64,000 nt of DNA from Mycolicibacterium hodleri (GTDB lineage: Bacteria; Actinomycetota; Actinomycetes; Mycobacteriales; Mycobacteriaceae), in assembly GCF_025822245.1 (NCBI RefSeq), contig NZ_JACKTL010000033.1, positions 1-64,000 on the forward strand. The letters run 5' to 3'. The stretch's first letter is position 1, and each line of letters opens with the position of its first letter. The notes under the pieces are model-generated. The model was given only the letters and a program-made list of their open reading frames with translations, searched no databases and had not been told where the DNA came from. Both the position numbers and the translations under genes were made by a program. Shown in pieces: positions 1 through 11,097 of the stretch.

Positions 1-483
1 GCACGGCACGACACCCGCCGCGACCGCGGCGGCCGACCCGCCGGAGGAGCCGCCGGGCGTGCGCCCGACGTCCCAGGGGTTGCGCGCCGGCCCCCACGCC
101 ACGGATTCGGTGATGCCCTTGGCCCCGAACTCCGGGGTGTTGGTCTTGCCGAAGATGACCAGCCCGGCGTCGAGCCAGCGCCGGACGACCGTCGAGTGCT
201 CCGCGGCGGGCCGCGACGTCAGCGCACGCGACCCCGCCGAGGTCGGCAGGCCCGCGTAGTCCTGTGCCAGGTCCTTGACGAGGAACGGCACCCCGGCGAA
301 CGGGCCGTCGAGGTCGTCGGTGGGCGTGGCGGGAACGTCACGGACGATGGCGTTGATCCGCGGGTTCACTGCCGCGGCCCGCTCGCGCGCCAAGTCGAGC
401 AACTCGGCCGCGGACACCTCACGGCCGGCGACGAGCTTGGCGAGCCCGGTGGCGTCGTGGGCGCGATACTCCTCGAAGTCCAT
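1..483 (-). CDS. amidase (amidase-signature family), 3' part outside window
   Basis: N-terminal 161 codons of an amidase-signature enzyme, which hydrolyses a C-N amide bond through a Ser-cisSer-Lys triad. The sequence shows the catalytic Lys in PFLVKDL and the Gly/Ser-rich core [18 protein letters not shown], which carries the cis-Ser; the nucleophile Ser should lie just beyond the window edge. The start ATG at 483 gives the family-typical opening [18 protein letters not shown]. It lies 27 bases downstream of katE on the same strand and may be read through from it. The substrate cannot be told from this part. Confidence 0.88.
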   Translation of the reverse strand, partial: MDFEEYRAHDATGLAKLVAGREVSAAELLDLARERAAAVNPRINAIVRDVPATPTDDLDGPFAGVPFLVKDLAQDYAGLPTSAGSRALTSRPAAEHSTVVRRWLDAGLVIFGKTNTPEFGAKGITESVAWGPARNPWDVGRTPGGSSGGSAAAVAAGVVPC

Positions 484-510
484 GCCTGACTGTAGATCCC
501 GCCGACGTCC

Positions 511-2619
511 CTACGATCCAGCGGGCGGCACCGCCGACGCCATCACCTTCGACGCGCGATCCCACGCCCGGTGCATCCCGAGTTCCGCCACCAGGGTTGC
601 GGTGAACGACTTGTCGACGTCGCCGGCGACCGCGATGCCGGCACCCTTGAGTGGTATGCGGGCGGCCTTGAGGACCGCCGTCCCGTCGCCCCACGCGGCG
701 ATCGCCTTGCAGTGCCGGAAGGCCTCCTGCAACAGCACCACGAGCTTGATGTCGGCCGCCGTGGTGCCGCCTGCGATCACCACCGCGTCGAACTCGATCG
801 AGCGGGCGGTGGCGAACGTCCGGTCCACCGTCACCGAACGGCGACCCGACCTGAGAACGCCGCCGACCGGCGCTACCACCAGCGCCGTCGCGCCGAGTGC
901 CGCCGCCGACTTGACCAACTTGGCGATGCCGGCGAGGTCGGACCCGGCATCGGCGACGATGCCGATCTTGCGTCCGTCGATCGGTCCGGGCTGGGCGACG
1001 ATCTGCACCAGGGCCGGCGACACCACCACGTCCGTCGGAGGGGTACCGGTCGGCGCAGGCAGGCCCAGTCCCGCGGCCACCTGCCGGCATAGGTCGGCAT
1101 CGACGTTTGCCAGGACCGCGAGCTGACGTTCCTTGATGGCCTGTTCGTAGACCTTGCCCAGTTCGAACGTGAACGCCTCCACGATGTGGGCCTTCTCCAG
1201 CGTCGTCATGCTCTGGTAGAACATCGCCGGCTGGGTGAAGTGGTCGTCGAAGGACGCGGGCTGCGCCCGCACCGCCGAACCCTCGACGCGGCGTGGGGTC
1301 TGGACGTAGCCGCCGTGATCCTCGTCGGCCGGCATCGGCTCGTCACCGTCGATGCTGTTGGGGTGGTATGCCGCCTGACCGGTGTGAATTGCGCTCTGGT
1401 GCATGCCATCTCGGAGCATGTCGTTGACCGGGCAATGCGGCCGGTTGATCGGCAGCTGGGCGAAGTTGGGGCCGCCGAGGCGGGTCAGCTGGGTGTCCAG
1501 GTAGGAGAACAGTCGCGCCTGCATCAGCGGATCGTTGGTGACCTCGATGCCCGGAACCAGGTGACCGGTGTGGAAGGCGACCTGCTCGGTTTCGGCGAAG
1601 TAGTTGGTGGGGTTGCGGTTCAAGGTCATCTTGCCGATGAGCTGCACCGGGGCCAGTTCCTCCGGGACCATCTTCGTGGGATCGAGGAGGTCGATGCCCT
1701 CGAAGGAGTCCGTCCCGTCGTCGGGCATGACCTGCACGCCCAGCTCGAACTCCAGGAACGCGCCGGCCTCGATGCCGTCGGCCATGTCGCGGCGATGGAA
1801 GTCAGGGTCGCATCCGGCGGCGATCTGCGCCTCCTCCCACACCAACGAGTGCACCCCGGCGACCGGCTTCCAGTGAAACTTGACCAGGCTGGTCGCGCCC
1901 TTGGCGTTGACGAGCCGGAACGTATGGACGCCAAAGCCCTCCATGGTGCGATATGACCGCGGGATGCCGCGGTCACTCATGTTCCACATGACGTGGTGGG
2001 TGGCTTCGGTGTGCAACGACACGAAGTCCCAGAAGGTGTCGTGGGCCGACTGGGCCTGGGGGATCTCGCGATCCGGCTGCGGCTTCGCGGCGTGGATGAC
2101 GTCGGGGAACTTGATGCCGTCCTGGATGAAGAACACCGGCATGTTGTTGCCGACCAGGTCGAAGTTCCCCTCGTCGGTGTAGAACTTCACCGCGAACCCA
2201 CGGGTGTCACGAACGGTGTCGGCCGACCCCCTTGATCCGAGCACGGTCGAGAAGCGGGTGAAGACCTCGGTCGTGGTGCCCTTCTTGCCGAGGAACGCGG
2301 CCTTCGTGAACTTGCCTGCCGTCCCGTAGGACTCGAACACGCCGTGGGCGGCCGCACCGCGAGCGTGCACCACGCGCTCCGGAATGCGCTCGTGGTCGAA
2401 GTGCGTGATCTTCTCGCGTAGGTGAAAGTCCTCCAGCAGGGTCGGCCCGCGGGGCCCCGCCTTGAGGGAGTGGTCGGTGTCGGGAAGACGCAACCCCTGC
2501 GCAGTGGTCAGATACGTACCGGACTGAGCGCGCGGATCTTGATGAGACGATTCACCGTTTACGACGCCGGTGGCACTGACGGGCGTCGGGGCGGACTGAT
2601 CTGGCTTGCGAGCGGGCAT
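511..2619 (-). CDS. katE: large-subunit (clade 2) catalase, HPII type
   Basis: 702-residue haem catalase that dismutates H2O2 in the cytoplasm. The length and the extra C-terminal flavodoxin/DJ-1-like domain (about residues 540-702) mark the large-subunit HPII type. Catalytic residues are visible: His85 in RVVHARGAA, Asn158 in [11 protein letters not shown], and the proximal haem ligand Tyr373 in [10 protein letters not shown]; His350 aligns with the His that crosslinks to the Tyr in E. coli HPII. The start is ATG 2619, preceded by AAGGAG. A SigF-like promoter lies about 60 bases upstream, so stationary-phase or general-stress control is likely. katG and furA follow upstream on the same strand, separated by a strong hairpin. 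Confidence 0.96.
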   Translation of the reverse strand: MPARKPDQSAPTPVSATGVVNGESSHQDPRAQSGTYLTTAQGLRLPDTDHSLKAGPRGPTLLEDFHLREKITHFDHERIPERVVHARGAAAHGVFESYGTAGKFTKAAFLGKKGTTTEVFTRFSTVLGSRGSADTVRDTRGFAVKFYTDEGNFDLVGNNMPVFFIQDGIKFPDVIHAAKPQPDREIPQAQSAHDTFWDFVSLHTEATHHVMWNMSDRGIPRSYRTMEGFGVHTFRLVNAKGATSLVKFHWKPVAGVHSLVWEEAQIAAGCDPDFHRRDMADGIEAGAFLEFELGVQVMPDDGTDSFEGIDLLDPTKMVPEELAPVQLIGKMTLNRNPTNYFAETEQVAFHTGHLVPGIEVTNDPLMQARLFSYLDTQLTRLGGPNFAQLPINRPHCPVNDMLRDGMHQSAIHTGQAAYHPNSIDGDEPMPADEDHGGYVQTPRRVEGSAVRAQPASFDDHFTQPAMFYQSMTTLEKAHIVEAFTFELGKVYEQAIKERQLAVLANVDADLCRQVAAGLGLPAPTGTPPTDVVVSPALVQIVAQPGPIDGRKIGIVADAGSDLAGIAKLVKSAAALGATALVVAPVGGVLRSGRRSVTVDRTFATARSIEFDAVVIAGGTTAADIKLVVLLQEAFRHCKAIAAWGDGTAVLKAARIPLKGAGIAVAGDVDKSFTATLVAELGMHRAWDRASKVMASAVPPAGS

Positions 2620-2677
2620 GGAGCTCCTTGAACGGCGACGCGTGACTTCGGCATCTGCTCAGCCGGATTCATTGCCC

Positions 2678-2703
2678 TTACCCCCGCTCGCCAGCCTCAC
2701 ACC
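2678..2703 (-). promoter_or_regulatory. SigF-like promoter of katE
   Basis: On the minus strand, GGTGT (2703-2699), a 15-base spacer and GGGTAA (2683-2678) precede katE by about 60 bases. The mycobacterial SigF consensus is roughly GGWWT, 15-17 bases, GGGTAY. The -10 half fits well; the -35 half has one mismatch. Inferred from sequence only. Confidence 0.5.
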
Positions 2704-2721
2704 TGCCGGCCCCAAAGACGA

Positions 2722-2751
2722 CCGGGCCGGATCCCGAAGGATCCGGCCCGG
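2722..2751 (-). terminator. hairpin terminator downstream of katG
   Basis: A perfect 13-bp inverted repeat (CCGGGCCGGATCC and its complement) around the tetraloop CGAA lies 25 bases after the katG stop. It has no T-tract, as is usual in mycobacteria. It should insulate katG from the katE promoter immediately downstream. Confidence 0.75.
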
Positions 2752-2775
2752 CATCGGACTACTACCTCGCGGCGA

Positions 2776-5046
<2,271 letters not shown>

Positions 5047-5499
5047 TCACGGGGTGGATCGAGCGGGGCTGACCGCCGAACAGTCGGGACAGTAGCCCCA
5101 GTAGATGACTTCCGCCTCGTCGACGGTGAAGCCCTCGAGGTGACCGTCGTCGGCGGGTACGAGACAGGGCGCATCGCCGACGGCACAGTCGACGTCGGCG
5201 ACCGAGCCGCACGACCGGCACACCACGTGATGGTGGTTGTCACCGACGCGCGACTCGTAGCGGGCCAAGGATCCAGCGGGCTGAATGCGTCGTACGAGTC
5301 CGGCGGCGGTGAGCGCGCTCAGCGCGTCGTAGACGGTTTGATGCGAGACGTCGGGCACCTCGCTACGGGTGGCGCGGGTGATCGTCTCCGTGTCGGCGTG
5401 GGGGTTGGCGTACACGGCGCCGAGCACGGCGATTCGCGGCCGCGTCACCCGAAGCGCCGCCTCTCGCAGCAGCCGCTGAAACTCCACGGGACCACCCAC
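5047..5499 (-). CDS. furA: FurA, Fur-family peroxide-responsive repressor of katG
   Basis: 150-residue Fur-family regulator that in mycobacteria represses its own operon and katG and is released by oxidants. A winged-helix DNA-binding domain spans about residues 15-75. Metal-site residues follow: His89-His91 and Cys94/Cys97 in NHHHVVCRSC, then Cys137/Cys140 near the C-terminus. The open frame continues to 5586, but GTG 5499 is preferred because it leaves 16 residues before RVTRPR, exactly as in M. tuberculosis FurA, and because the predicted transcription start falls on this codon. It is the first gene of furA-katG. Confidence 0.93.
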   Translation of the reverse strand: MGGPVEFQRLLREAALRVTRPRIAVLGAVYANPHADTETITRATRSEVPDVSHQTVYDALSALTAAGLVRRIQPAGSLARYESRVGDNHHHVVCRSCGSVADVDCAVGDAPCLVPADDGHLEGFTVDEAEVIYWGYCPDCSAVSPARSTP

Positions 5500-5506
5500 G
5501 CCCTCT

Positions 5507-5535
5507 GTTCTAATACGCTTTCTGGAACCAGTCAA
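5507..5535 (-). promoter_or_regulatory. furA promoter and probable FurA operator, leaderless
   Basis: On the minus strand, TTGACT (5535-5530), 17 bases and TAGAAC (5512-5507) form a sigma-A-type promoter. Initiation about 7 bases downstream lands on GTG 5499, giving a leaderless furA mRNA as described for mycobacterial furA. The AT-rich stretch around -10 corresponds in place to the known FurA autoregulatory site. The -35 box contains the TGA stop of the upstream DUF3140 gene. Confidence 0.75.
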
Positions 5536-5876
5536 GAGTTCTCTTTGAGGGGATCGTGCCCCCAGTTCATCAGGGAGTGGCGCCACGCCGTGTCCTCGAC
5601 GTCACCCGACGGCCGTTGCGCAACATGGCGTTTGACGTAATCGATCACCCTTCGCATCTGGTCGAAGTCGGCATGCGAGAGGTCGGACTTCTTCGTCTCG
5701 AGGATCTGCGCGACGTGTCGACCACTCGCGTGGCCGGTCGACTCGCCGCCGTCGGGCCGTTGCCCCACCGACTGCGAGTGGTCACCATCAAGCCACCTGC
5801 GAAGCTCCGACGCCGTCATGTTGACCGCGCCGGAGAATTCCCTCCACGTCCGTTGCCGCCCTACCTCGTCGTCCAC
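5532..5876 (-). CDS. DUF3140 family protein
   Basis: 114-residue protein of the DUF3140 family, conserved in actinobacteria and often near stress genes; function unknown. Recognisable pieces are AVNMTASELRRWLDG, then GESTGHASGRHVAQILETKK, and the C-terminal SLMNWGHDPL. No membrane segment or signal peptide is visible. The start GTG 5876 is chosen because GGGGAG lies 7 bases upstream and the family homology begins there; the open frame itself extends to 5924. The stop codon overlaps the furA -35 box. A SigF-like promoter sits upstream. Confidence 0.85.
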   Translation of the reverse strand: MDDEVGRQRTWREFSGAVNMTASELRRWLDGDHSQSVGQRPDGGESTGHASGRHVAQILETKKSDLSHADFDQMRRVIDYVKRHVAQRPSGDVEDTAWRHSLMNWGHDPLKENS

Positions 5877-5924
5877 CTTGGCGCTCCCCACCACACTTCG
5901 TGCGCATCGCCACGTGGCGGGCAC

Positions 5925-5950
5925 TTACCCGGTGGGGCGCCGGGGAAACA
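5925..5950 (-). promoter_or_regulatory. SigF-like promoter of the DUF3140 gene
   Basis: Minus strand: TGTTT (5950-5946), 15 bases, GGGTAA (5930-5925), about 50 bases before GTG 5876. Of the SigF-like elements seen here this is one of the closest to the published mycobacterial SigF consensus (GTTT, 15-17 bases, GGGTA). Confidence 0.6.
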
Positions 5951-5958
5951 CCCGCCGG

Positions 5959-6414
5959 TCAGCCCTCGTCGGACTCGGTGCGGCCCGCCATGGTCGTGTA
6001 GTCCTCCTGGACCGTCTCGCCGTCCTGGTTGAGGATCCAACTCCGCAGCGTCAGCACGTCGGCACCGAAGGCCCGCCGCAGCGAGTCGATGCGGATGCGG
6101 CAGCGCAGGACGTCACCGGCCTTGATCGGAATGAGGAACTTCAACCCCTGCTCGGCCTGAATGAGCCGCTCGTCGGTGATGGTGATGTCGGCGTGGTCGA
6201 AGAACGCCATCTGGGCGTGATAACCGAAGACGGAGATGAACGTCAGCGGCGCCAGGATCGCGTCGTGGCCGAGGGCGCGCGCGGCCCCCTCGTCGACGTA
6301 GGCGGGGTCGTCGTTCTTCACGGCGACCGCGTACTGGCGGATCGCCTCGCGCCCGACGACGTAGTGATCGGGGTACTCGTAGGTCATCCCCACGATGTCC
6401 GGTGACAGCGCCAT
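5959..6414 (-). CDS. HadA-like MaoC N-terminal dehydratase subunit
   Basis: 151-residue hot-dog fold protein resembling HadA of the mycobacterial FAS-II (3R)-hydroxyacyl-ACP dehydratase; it opens MALSPDIVGM and keeps YPDHY, YAVAVKNDD, APLTFISVFGY and the C-terminal TTMAGR. In HadAB and HadBC, HadB supplies the catalytic Asp/His while HadA or HadC binds the acyl chain. This gene stands alone with no hadB beside it, so it could be a paralogue (HadA/HadD-like) that pairs with a distant HadB, or a separate acyl-binding protein. It is divergent from the glycosyltransferase run. Confidence 0.82.
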   Translation of the reverse strand: MALSPDIVGMTYEYPDHYVVGREAIRQYAVAVKNDDPAYVDEGAARALGHDAILAPLTFISVFGYHAQMAFFDHADITITDERLIQAEQGLKFLIPIKAGDVLRCRIRIDSLRRAFGADVLTLRSWILNQDGETVQEDYTTMAGRTESDEG

Positions 6415-6598
6415 GGGTGTCGAATCTAGCTGGCCACGGGTCGCTGAACGCCAGCTGACCCGGTCCGGCGAGAACCGACGCGGATTGAGACGTTACAAGT
6501 CCGCGGGACCGGGTACGTAGGCTGGCGCATGGTCCGTCCGATGGATCATCATCGGAAGGGGTGCGTGTGGTCGTGGCCGGTCGCGAACGGGCAAGAGT

Positions 6599-7765
6599 GT
6601 GACGTCACGCCTGCACATCGCCCTCATCGCACACAATCGGTTCCCGATCCGTCAGCCGTTCTCCGGAGGCTTGGAAGCCCACGTCTGGCATCTGGCGCGC
6701 TCGCTCGCCGAGGAGGGCCACCGGGTCACCCTCTTCGCCTCCGCCGGCTCCGACGTGGGATCCGACCTGCCGGGTCTGACCATCAGCCCGCTGTGCCGCA
6801 GCGCCGCCGCCGACCGACCCTTTCCCCCGCCGGGGGCGGTCTGGGAGTCCGACCAGTACGCCTACCTGGACCTGATGGGCGGTCTCGTCGACCAGCGCCA
6901 CCACCGCTTCGACGTCATCCACAACCACGCCCTCCATCACGTCCCCATCCACCTCGCCCCCCGGCTGCCCATGCCGATGCTGACCACCCTGCACACGCCG
7001 CCGATCCCGTGGCTCGAGTCCGCGATCGGGGCGACCGGCGGTGCCGGTTCCGCGTTCGCGGCGGTCAGCGGTTACACCGGCGACGCCTGGAGCCACGTCG
7101 TGGCCGACCGCATGCACGTCGTCCCGAACGGCGTCGACCCCGGCTGCTGGCCGCCCGGGCCCGGTGGTGACTACCTGGTCTGGTCGGGCCGTCTGGTTCC
7201 CGAGAAGGGAACGCACCTCGCCATCGCGGCGGCAGCGCTGTCGGGACGTCGCCTGGTGCTCGCCGGACCCATCGGAAACGCCGAGTACTTCCGCGAGGCG
7301 ATTGCTCCGAAGCTGAGCGAACGAGTCTGCTACGCAGGGCATCTCGACCAAAAACGGCTGGCGTCTCTGGTCGGCGGCGCGGCCGCCGCCCTGGTCACCC
7401 CGGTGTGGGACGAGCCGTACTGTCTGGTCGCCGCCGAGGCGACGACGTGTGGTACCCCCGTCGTCGCCTTCGCCCGCGGCGGGATACCCGAGGTGATCGA
7501 CGCTCAGAGCGGACGGCTCGTCACACCCGGCGACGTCGCCGCCATGGCGGCCGCGATCCCCGAGGCGATCGGGCTCTCACGGGAAGCCGTGCGCCACAGC
7601 GCGGTCATGCGATGCAGCGCCCGCTCCATGGTGACGCGGTACCTCGCGATCTACCGCAACCTCATCGACGAACGGAACGCCGCCGACAATGATTGGCTAC
7701 TACGTGCATCATCACGGACGCGGACACCTCTCCCGAGCGACGAGCATCTGCGCACGTCTGCGTGA
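6599..7765 (+). CDS. glycosyltransferase family 4 (GT-B)
   Basis: 388-residue cytoplasmic GT-B glycosyltransferase. The N-terminal Rossmann half carries FSGGLEAHVWHLARSL; the C-terminal half has VWSGRLVPEKG, the acceptor-linked EPYCLVAAE element (E-x7-E) and CGTPVVAFARGGIPE, which bind the nucleotide sugar with retention of configuration. The start is GTG 6599 (MTSRLHIALIAHN). It is the first gene of a four-gene run; the next gene starts inside it. A weak SigF-like element (GTTA, 15 bases, GGGTAC at 6511) lies about 85 bases upstream. Sugar and acceptor cannot be read from sequence. Confidence 0.88.
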   Translation: MTSRLHIALIAHNRFPIRQPFSGGLEAHVWHLARSLAEEGHRVTLFASAGSDVGSDLPGLTISPLCRSAAADRPFPPPGAVWESDQYAYLDLMGGLVDQRHHRFDVIHNHALHHVPIHLAPRLPMPMLTTLHTPPIPWLESAIGATGGAGSAFAAVSGYTGDAWSHVVADRMHVVPNGVDPGCWPPGPGGDYLVWSGRLVPEKGTHLAIAAAALSGRRLVLAGPIGNAEYFREAIAPKLSERVCYAGHLDQKRLASLVGGAAAALVTPVWDEPYCLVAAEATTCGTPVVAFARGGIPEVIDAQSGRLVTPGDVAAMAAAIPEAIGLSREAVRHSAVMRCSARSMVTRYLAIYRNLIDERNAADNDWLLRASSRTRTPLPSDEHLRTSA

Positions 7766-8672
7766 GCCGGTCACCATGCTGTCGTCGCTCTCGATCGAGG
7801 CGCAGCCGGGGGTGGCGACGGTTCGGCTTCCCCGCGACGACGACGGGGACGACTTCCCCGATGCGACGGCCAACGGTACGTTGCACTGGGCACCGCTGGG
7901 CAACAACGGGTTACGCGACCGGATGGCCATGATCGCCGAGTGGGTCTCGACGCACCGGCCGACGGTGATGGTCGTCGACGTGTCGGTCGAGGTGACCATG
8001 CTGGTGCGTCTGTTGGGTGTCCCCGTCATCGTGGTGGCGATGCCCGGTGAGCGGACGGACCCACCTCACGAACTTGCCTACCGCGTCGCCGAGCACATCC
8101 TGGCGGCGTGGCCGGAGAACCTCTACGAGCCACCGTGGCTGGTGCCGCACGCGGCCAAGACCACCTACGTCGGCGGCATCAGTCGCTTCGACGGCCGTCC
8201 CCGGCCGTCGCCCCCCTCCGACCATCGCCCCGGCGTGCTGGTGCTCAACGGTTCGGGTGGTGCGGATCTGGACGTCTCCGCCATAACACGTTGCGCCACG
8301 GCACATCCGGAGTTTCGGTGGTCGTCGCTGGGGGTGGCCGGGGGTCCGTGGGTCGAAGACCCCTGGCCGCAGCTGTGCACTGCCGACGTGGTGGTCTCCT
8401 CGGCCGGCCAGAGTTCGGTGGCCGACATCGCCGCCGCCGGCCGACCGGCGATCATCATCGCCGCCGAGCGTCCGTTCACCGAACAGCGGGCCACGGCGCG
8501 GGCCCTGGAGCGCGCCGGGCTGGCCGTGGTGCGACCACAGTGGCCGGACCTGGCGGACTGGCCACGCCTCATCGACGACGCGCGCGCCCTGGGATCGGAC
8601 GTGTGGGAACGCTGGCGGACCGCCGACGCGGCCGCCCGGGCCGCGGCGGTGATCGAGCGGGTGGCGGCGTGA
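7689..8672 (+). CDS. MurG-like GT-B glycosyltransferase
   Basis: 327-residue GT-B transferase. The N-terminus IGYYVHHHGRGHLSRATSI is the glycine/His loop seen in MurG and related UDP-sugar transferases, and the C-terminal SSAGQSSVADIAAAGRPAI followed by FTEQRATARALERAG is a typical donor-binding motif. ATG 7689 overlaps the preceding gene by 77 bases, an unusually long overlap, but both frames look intact. Its own stop overlaps the GTG of the next gene by 4 bases (GTGA), so the run is translationally coupled. Confidence 0.83.
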   Translation: MIGYYVHHHGRGHLSRATSICARLREPVTMLSSLSIEAQPGVATVRLPRDDDGDDFPDATANGTLHWAPLGNNGLRDRMAMIAEWVSTHRPTVMVVDVSVEVTMLVRLLGVPVIVVAMPGERTDPPHELAYRVAEHILAAWPENLYEPPWLVPHAAKTTYVGGISRFDGRPRPSPPSDHRPGVLVLNGSGGADLDVSAITRCATAHPEFRWSSLGVAGGPWVEDPWPQLCTADVVVSSAGQSSVADIAAAGRPAIIIAAERPFTEQRATARALERAGLAVVRPQWPDLADWPRLIDDARALGSDVWERWRTADAAARAAAVIERVAA

Positions 8673-9520
8673 GGACGGCGGTCGTGACGGCGGTGCGCGG
8701 CCGCACCGGACACCTGCGCAAGCAGCTCGACGGTCTCGACCGCAGCACCAGTGTGGCGGACCGTCACGTCATCGTGGCCGTCGACGACGACACCGTCGCC
8801 GGGCAGGTTCAGGATGCACGGGTGACCGTCGTGCCGCTGAACTCGGATTCGCCGCGGATCCCAATGGCGGCGGCGCGCAACCTCGGTGCCCGGGTGGCGA
8901 TCGACGACGGCGCGGATCTACTCGTCTTCCTCGACGTGGACTGCATTCCCTCGCCCGACCTGCTCGGCTACTACCAGCGCGCCGCGGGCACACCGGCGCA
9001 CGAGGAGGCGCTGCTCTGCGGCCCGGTCACCTACCTCCCGGCGCCCGGGCCCGGCGGCTACGACCTCGCCCGGCTGGCCGAACTCACCGATCCCCATCCG
9101 GTGCGACCCGCGCCGCCCGCAGGAATGACAGTGGCAGGCGACGAGTACCACCTCTTCTGGTCGTTGTCGTTCGCCGTCACCGTCGCGGTCTGGCAGCGGA
9201 TCGGCGGCTTCAGCACCGACTACGTCGGTTACGGGGGCGAGGACACCGACTACGCCCAGCTTGCGGCCGCTGCTGACGTCGGCTTGCGCTGGGTCGGAGG
9301 CGCTCATGCCTATCACCAATTTCATCCGGTGTCCGATCCCCCGACCGAGCACCTGGCCGACATCGTCGCCAACGCGATCACCTTCCACCGGCGCTGGGGA
9401 TGGTGGCCGATGAAGGGCTGGCTCGACGCCTTCGAGCTGCAGGGGCTCATCACCCGCGACCTCCACGGCACACCCCGCGTCGTCGACTGGGCGCCGGTCG
9501 GTGGACCACACGTCGTTTGA
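8669..9520 (+). CDS. GT2/GT-A glycosyltransferase with galactosyltransferase-type C-terminus
   Basis: 283-residue GT-A transferase. A metal-binding DxD is in LVFLDVDCIPSPDLL, and GGFSTDYVGYGGEDTDYAQ followed by a His-rich HAYHQFHP resembles the C-terminal domain of galactosyltransferase-like proteins, where the E-D pair serves the acceptor side. The start is GTG 8669, overlapping the previous stop by 4 bases; the open frame upstream of it is a shadow of the MurG-like gene. It is the third transferase of a different fold or subfamily in the same run. The substrate is unknown. Confidence 0.85.
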   Translation: MRTAVVTAVRGRTGHLRKQLDGLDRSTSVADRHVIVAVDDDTVAGQVQDARVTVVPLNSDSPRIPMAAARNLGARVAIDDGADLLVFLDVDCIPSPDLLGYYQRAAGTPAHEEALLCGPVTYLPAPGPGGYDLARLAELTDPHPVRPAPPAGMTVAGDEYHLFWSLSFAVTVAVWQRIGGFSTDYVGYGGEDTDYAQLAAAADVGLRWVGGAHAYHQFHPVSDPPTEHLADIVANAITFHRRWGWWPMKGWLDAFELQGLITRDLHGTPRVVDWAPVGGPHVV

Positions 9521-10232
9521 CCAGGCCGACCTGGGGGCATCCGGGGGGGTGTCCCAATCGATGAACCACGCGCTCGCCCTCCGCATGGCCGAGCTGGCGA
9601 GAAGCCTGGTGCCCAAGCCCAGCCTGGACACCATTCTCGAGGAGGTCACCGCGGCTGCCGTCGACCTGATCCCCGGAGTCGACACCGCAGGCATCCTGTT
9701 GCTGGAACGCGGCGGGAAGTTCAGCTCGGTCGCGACGACGTCAGAGCTTCCGCACCAGCTCGACCTCCTGCAGGTGACATTCAACGAGGGGCCGTGCGTG
9801 CAGGCCGCACTCGCCGACACGGTCGTGCGGACCGACGACTTCCGCGAGGAGACGCGGTGGCCGCAGTACTCCCCCGCCGTCGTCGAGATCGGGGTGCTCA
9901 GCGGTTTGTCGTTCAAGCTCTACACCGCCGACCGAACGGCCGGCGCGCTGAACCTCTTCGGATTTCAGCCGAACACGTGGAGTTCCGACGCCGAGACCGT
10001 CGGCACGATCCTCGCCGCCCACGCTGCCTCGGCCATCATCACCACCCAAGCCCAGACCCAACTGAACGCAGCCCTCTTGAGCCGGGACCGGATCGGGCAG
10101 GCGAAGGGCATCATCATGGAGCGCTTCGGCGTCGACGCCGTCCGAGCCTTCAACATGCTCCGGCAGCTGAGCCAGGAGGGCAACGTCAAGCTCACCGACA
10201 TCGCCCAGCGGGTCATCGACTCCGGGAACTGA
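9501..10232 (+). CDS. GAF-ANTAR regulator
   Basis: 243-residue protein with an N-terminal GAF sensor domain (about residues 35-170) and a C-terminal ANTAR domain (about 180-240: LLSRDRIGQAKGIIMERFGVD and LRQLSQEGNVKLTDIAQ). ANTAR domains bind paired-hexaloop RNA and cause antitermination. The start GTG 9501 overlaps the GT2 gene by 20 bases, so it is probably cotranscribed with the three transferases. The GAF ligand is unknown, and no paired-hexaloop target was identified here by eye. Confidence 0.87.
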   Translation: MDHTSFDQADLGASGGVSQSMNHALALRMAELARSLVPKPSLDTILEEVTAAAVDLIPGVDTAGILLLERGGKFSSVATTSELPHQLDLLQVTFNEGPCVQAALADTVVRTDDFREETRWPQYSPAVVEIGVLSGLSFKLYTADRTAGALNLFGFQPNTWSSDAETVGTILAAHAASAIITTQAQTQLNAALLSRDRIGQAKGIIMERFGVDAVRAFNMLRQLSQEGNVKLTDIAQRVIDSGN

Positions 10233-10240
10233 GCCCCTGC

Positions 10241-10948
10241 TCAGACCCGATCGGCTCGGACGACGGCCAACAACTCCTGGCGTCGGCCCACCTCGAGCAG
10301 CCCGATCCTTTCCAGCCAGTGCGCCCGCGCCGTCAGCACGGGGCCGAACGGAATCCACTGCTCGGCGACGACGCGCGCCCGCAAGCCGGCTTCCTCCAGA
10401 CCCTCGACCGTCCGGTCCACGTTGGAGAACTCGGAGTGCACGATGAAGATCGTGCCGCCGTCGGCGAGCATTTCCGGTGCGCGTTCGCACAGCGGGTCCA
10501 GGATCCGGCGCCCGTCCCGTCCGGCATTCCACGCGGTTGCCGGCCCGGCCTCCTCCGACACCGGTGAGTCGTCGGCACCGTCGTCGAACGGCACGTAGGG
10601 AGGGTTGCAGGTGACGACGTCGAAGGGCTCGAATTCGACTGCCCGCGTCCACGATCCGCGATGCACCTTGACACCCAGACCGGCGGCGGCCGCATTGCGC
10701 CTGGCGCAGGCGACCGCGCGGGAACTCATCTCGAAGGCGGCAACCGATGCCGCGCCCTGCTCGGCCGCGGCCAACGCCACCACACCGCTGCCCGAACACA
10801 GATCGGCGGCACGGTTCCCGGCGGCCAGACCGGATGCCCGAAGGGCCTCGATCAGGAGGGCCGAGTCCTCCTGTGGCGGATACACACCGATCGGCACCTG
10901 AATCGGGCCGGATCGATCGGTGAGTTCGTCGGTGAAGATCGTGGTCAC
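10241..10948 (-). CDS. HemK/PrmC-like class I SAM methyltransferase
   Basis: 235-residue SAM-dependent methyltransferase. SAM motif I is ADLCSGSGVVALAA, and the NPPY signature (FDVVTCNPPYVPF) marks the N6-adenine/N5-glutamine methyltransferase group, so the target is probably a planar amide or amino group, as in HemK2/MTQ2-like proteins. It lacks the N-terminal helical domain of bacterial PrmC. The start is GTG 10948. It converges with the GAF-ANTAR gene (8-base gap) and is divergent from the SQR-like gene. Confidence 0.82.
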   Translation of the reverse strand: MTTIFTDELTDRSGPIQVPIGVYPPQEDSALLIEALRASGLAAGNRAADLCSGSGVVALAAAEQGAASVAAFEMSSRAVACARRNAAAAGLGVKVHRGSWTRAVEFEPFDVVTCNPPYVPFDDGADDSPVSEEAGPATAWNAGRDGRRILDPLCERAPEMLADGGTIFIVHSEFSNVDRTVEGLEEAGLRARVVAEQWIPFGPVLTARAHWLERIGLLEVGRRQELLAVVRADRV

Positions 10949-11097
10949 TGCGTTGCTCCGTCGCGTCTTTGGGGGCGGTGACTAGCGACATGCCCCGTCC
11001 CCGCGGCTTTAATCTCCGGATGGTGAACGAATCCCCCCGACTCCAGGGTGTCGCCGGCGGCGGGCGTGGAACGGCCCGTTGCGGGTAAGTCACTGCC

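Noticed and set aside
7689..7765. Frameshift or fusion between the GT4 and MurG-like genes
   Set aside because: Both proteins have complete domains and the second starts with its typical N-terminal motif, so a long overlap is more likely than an error.
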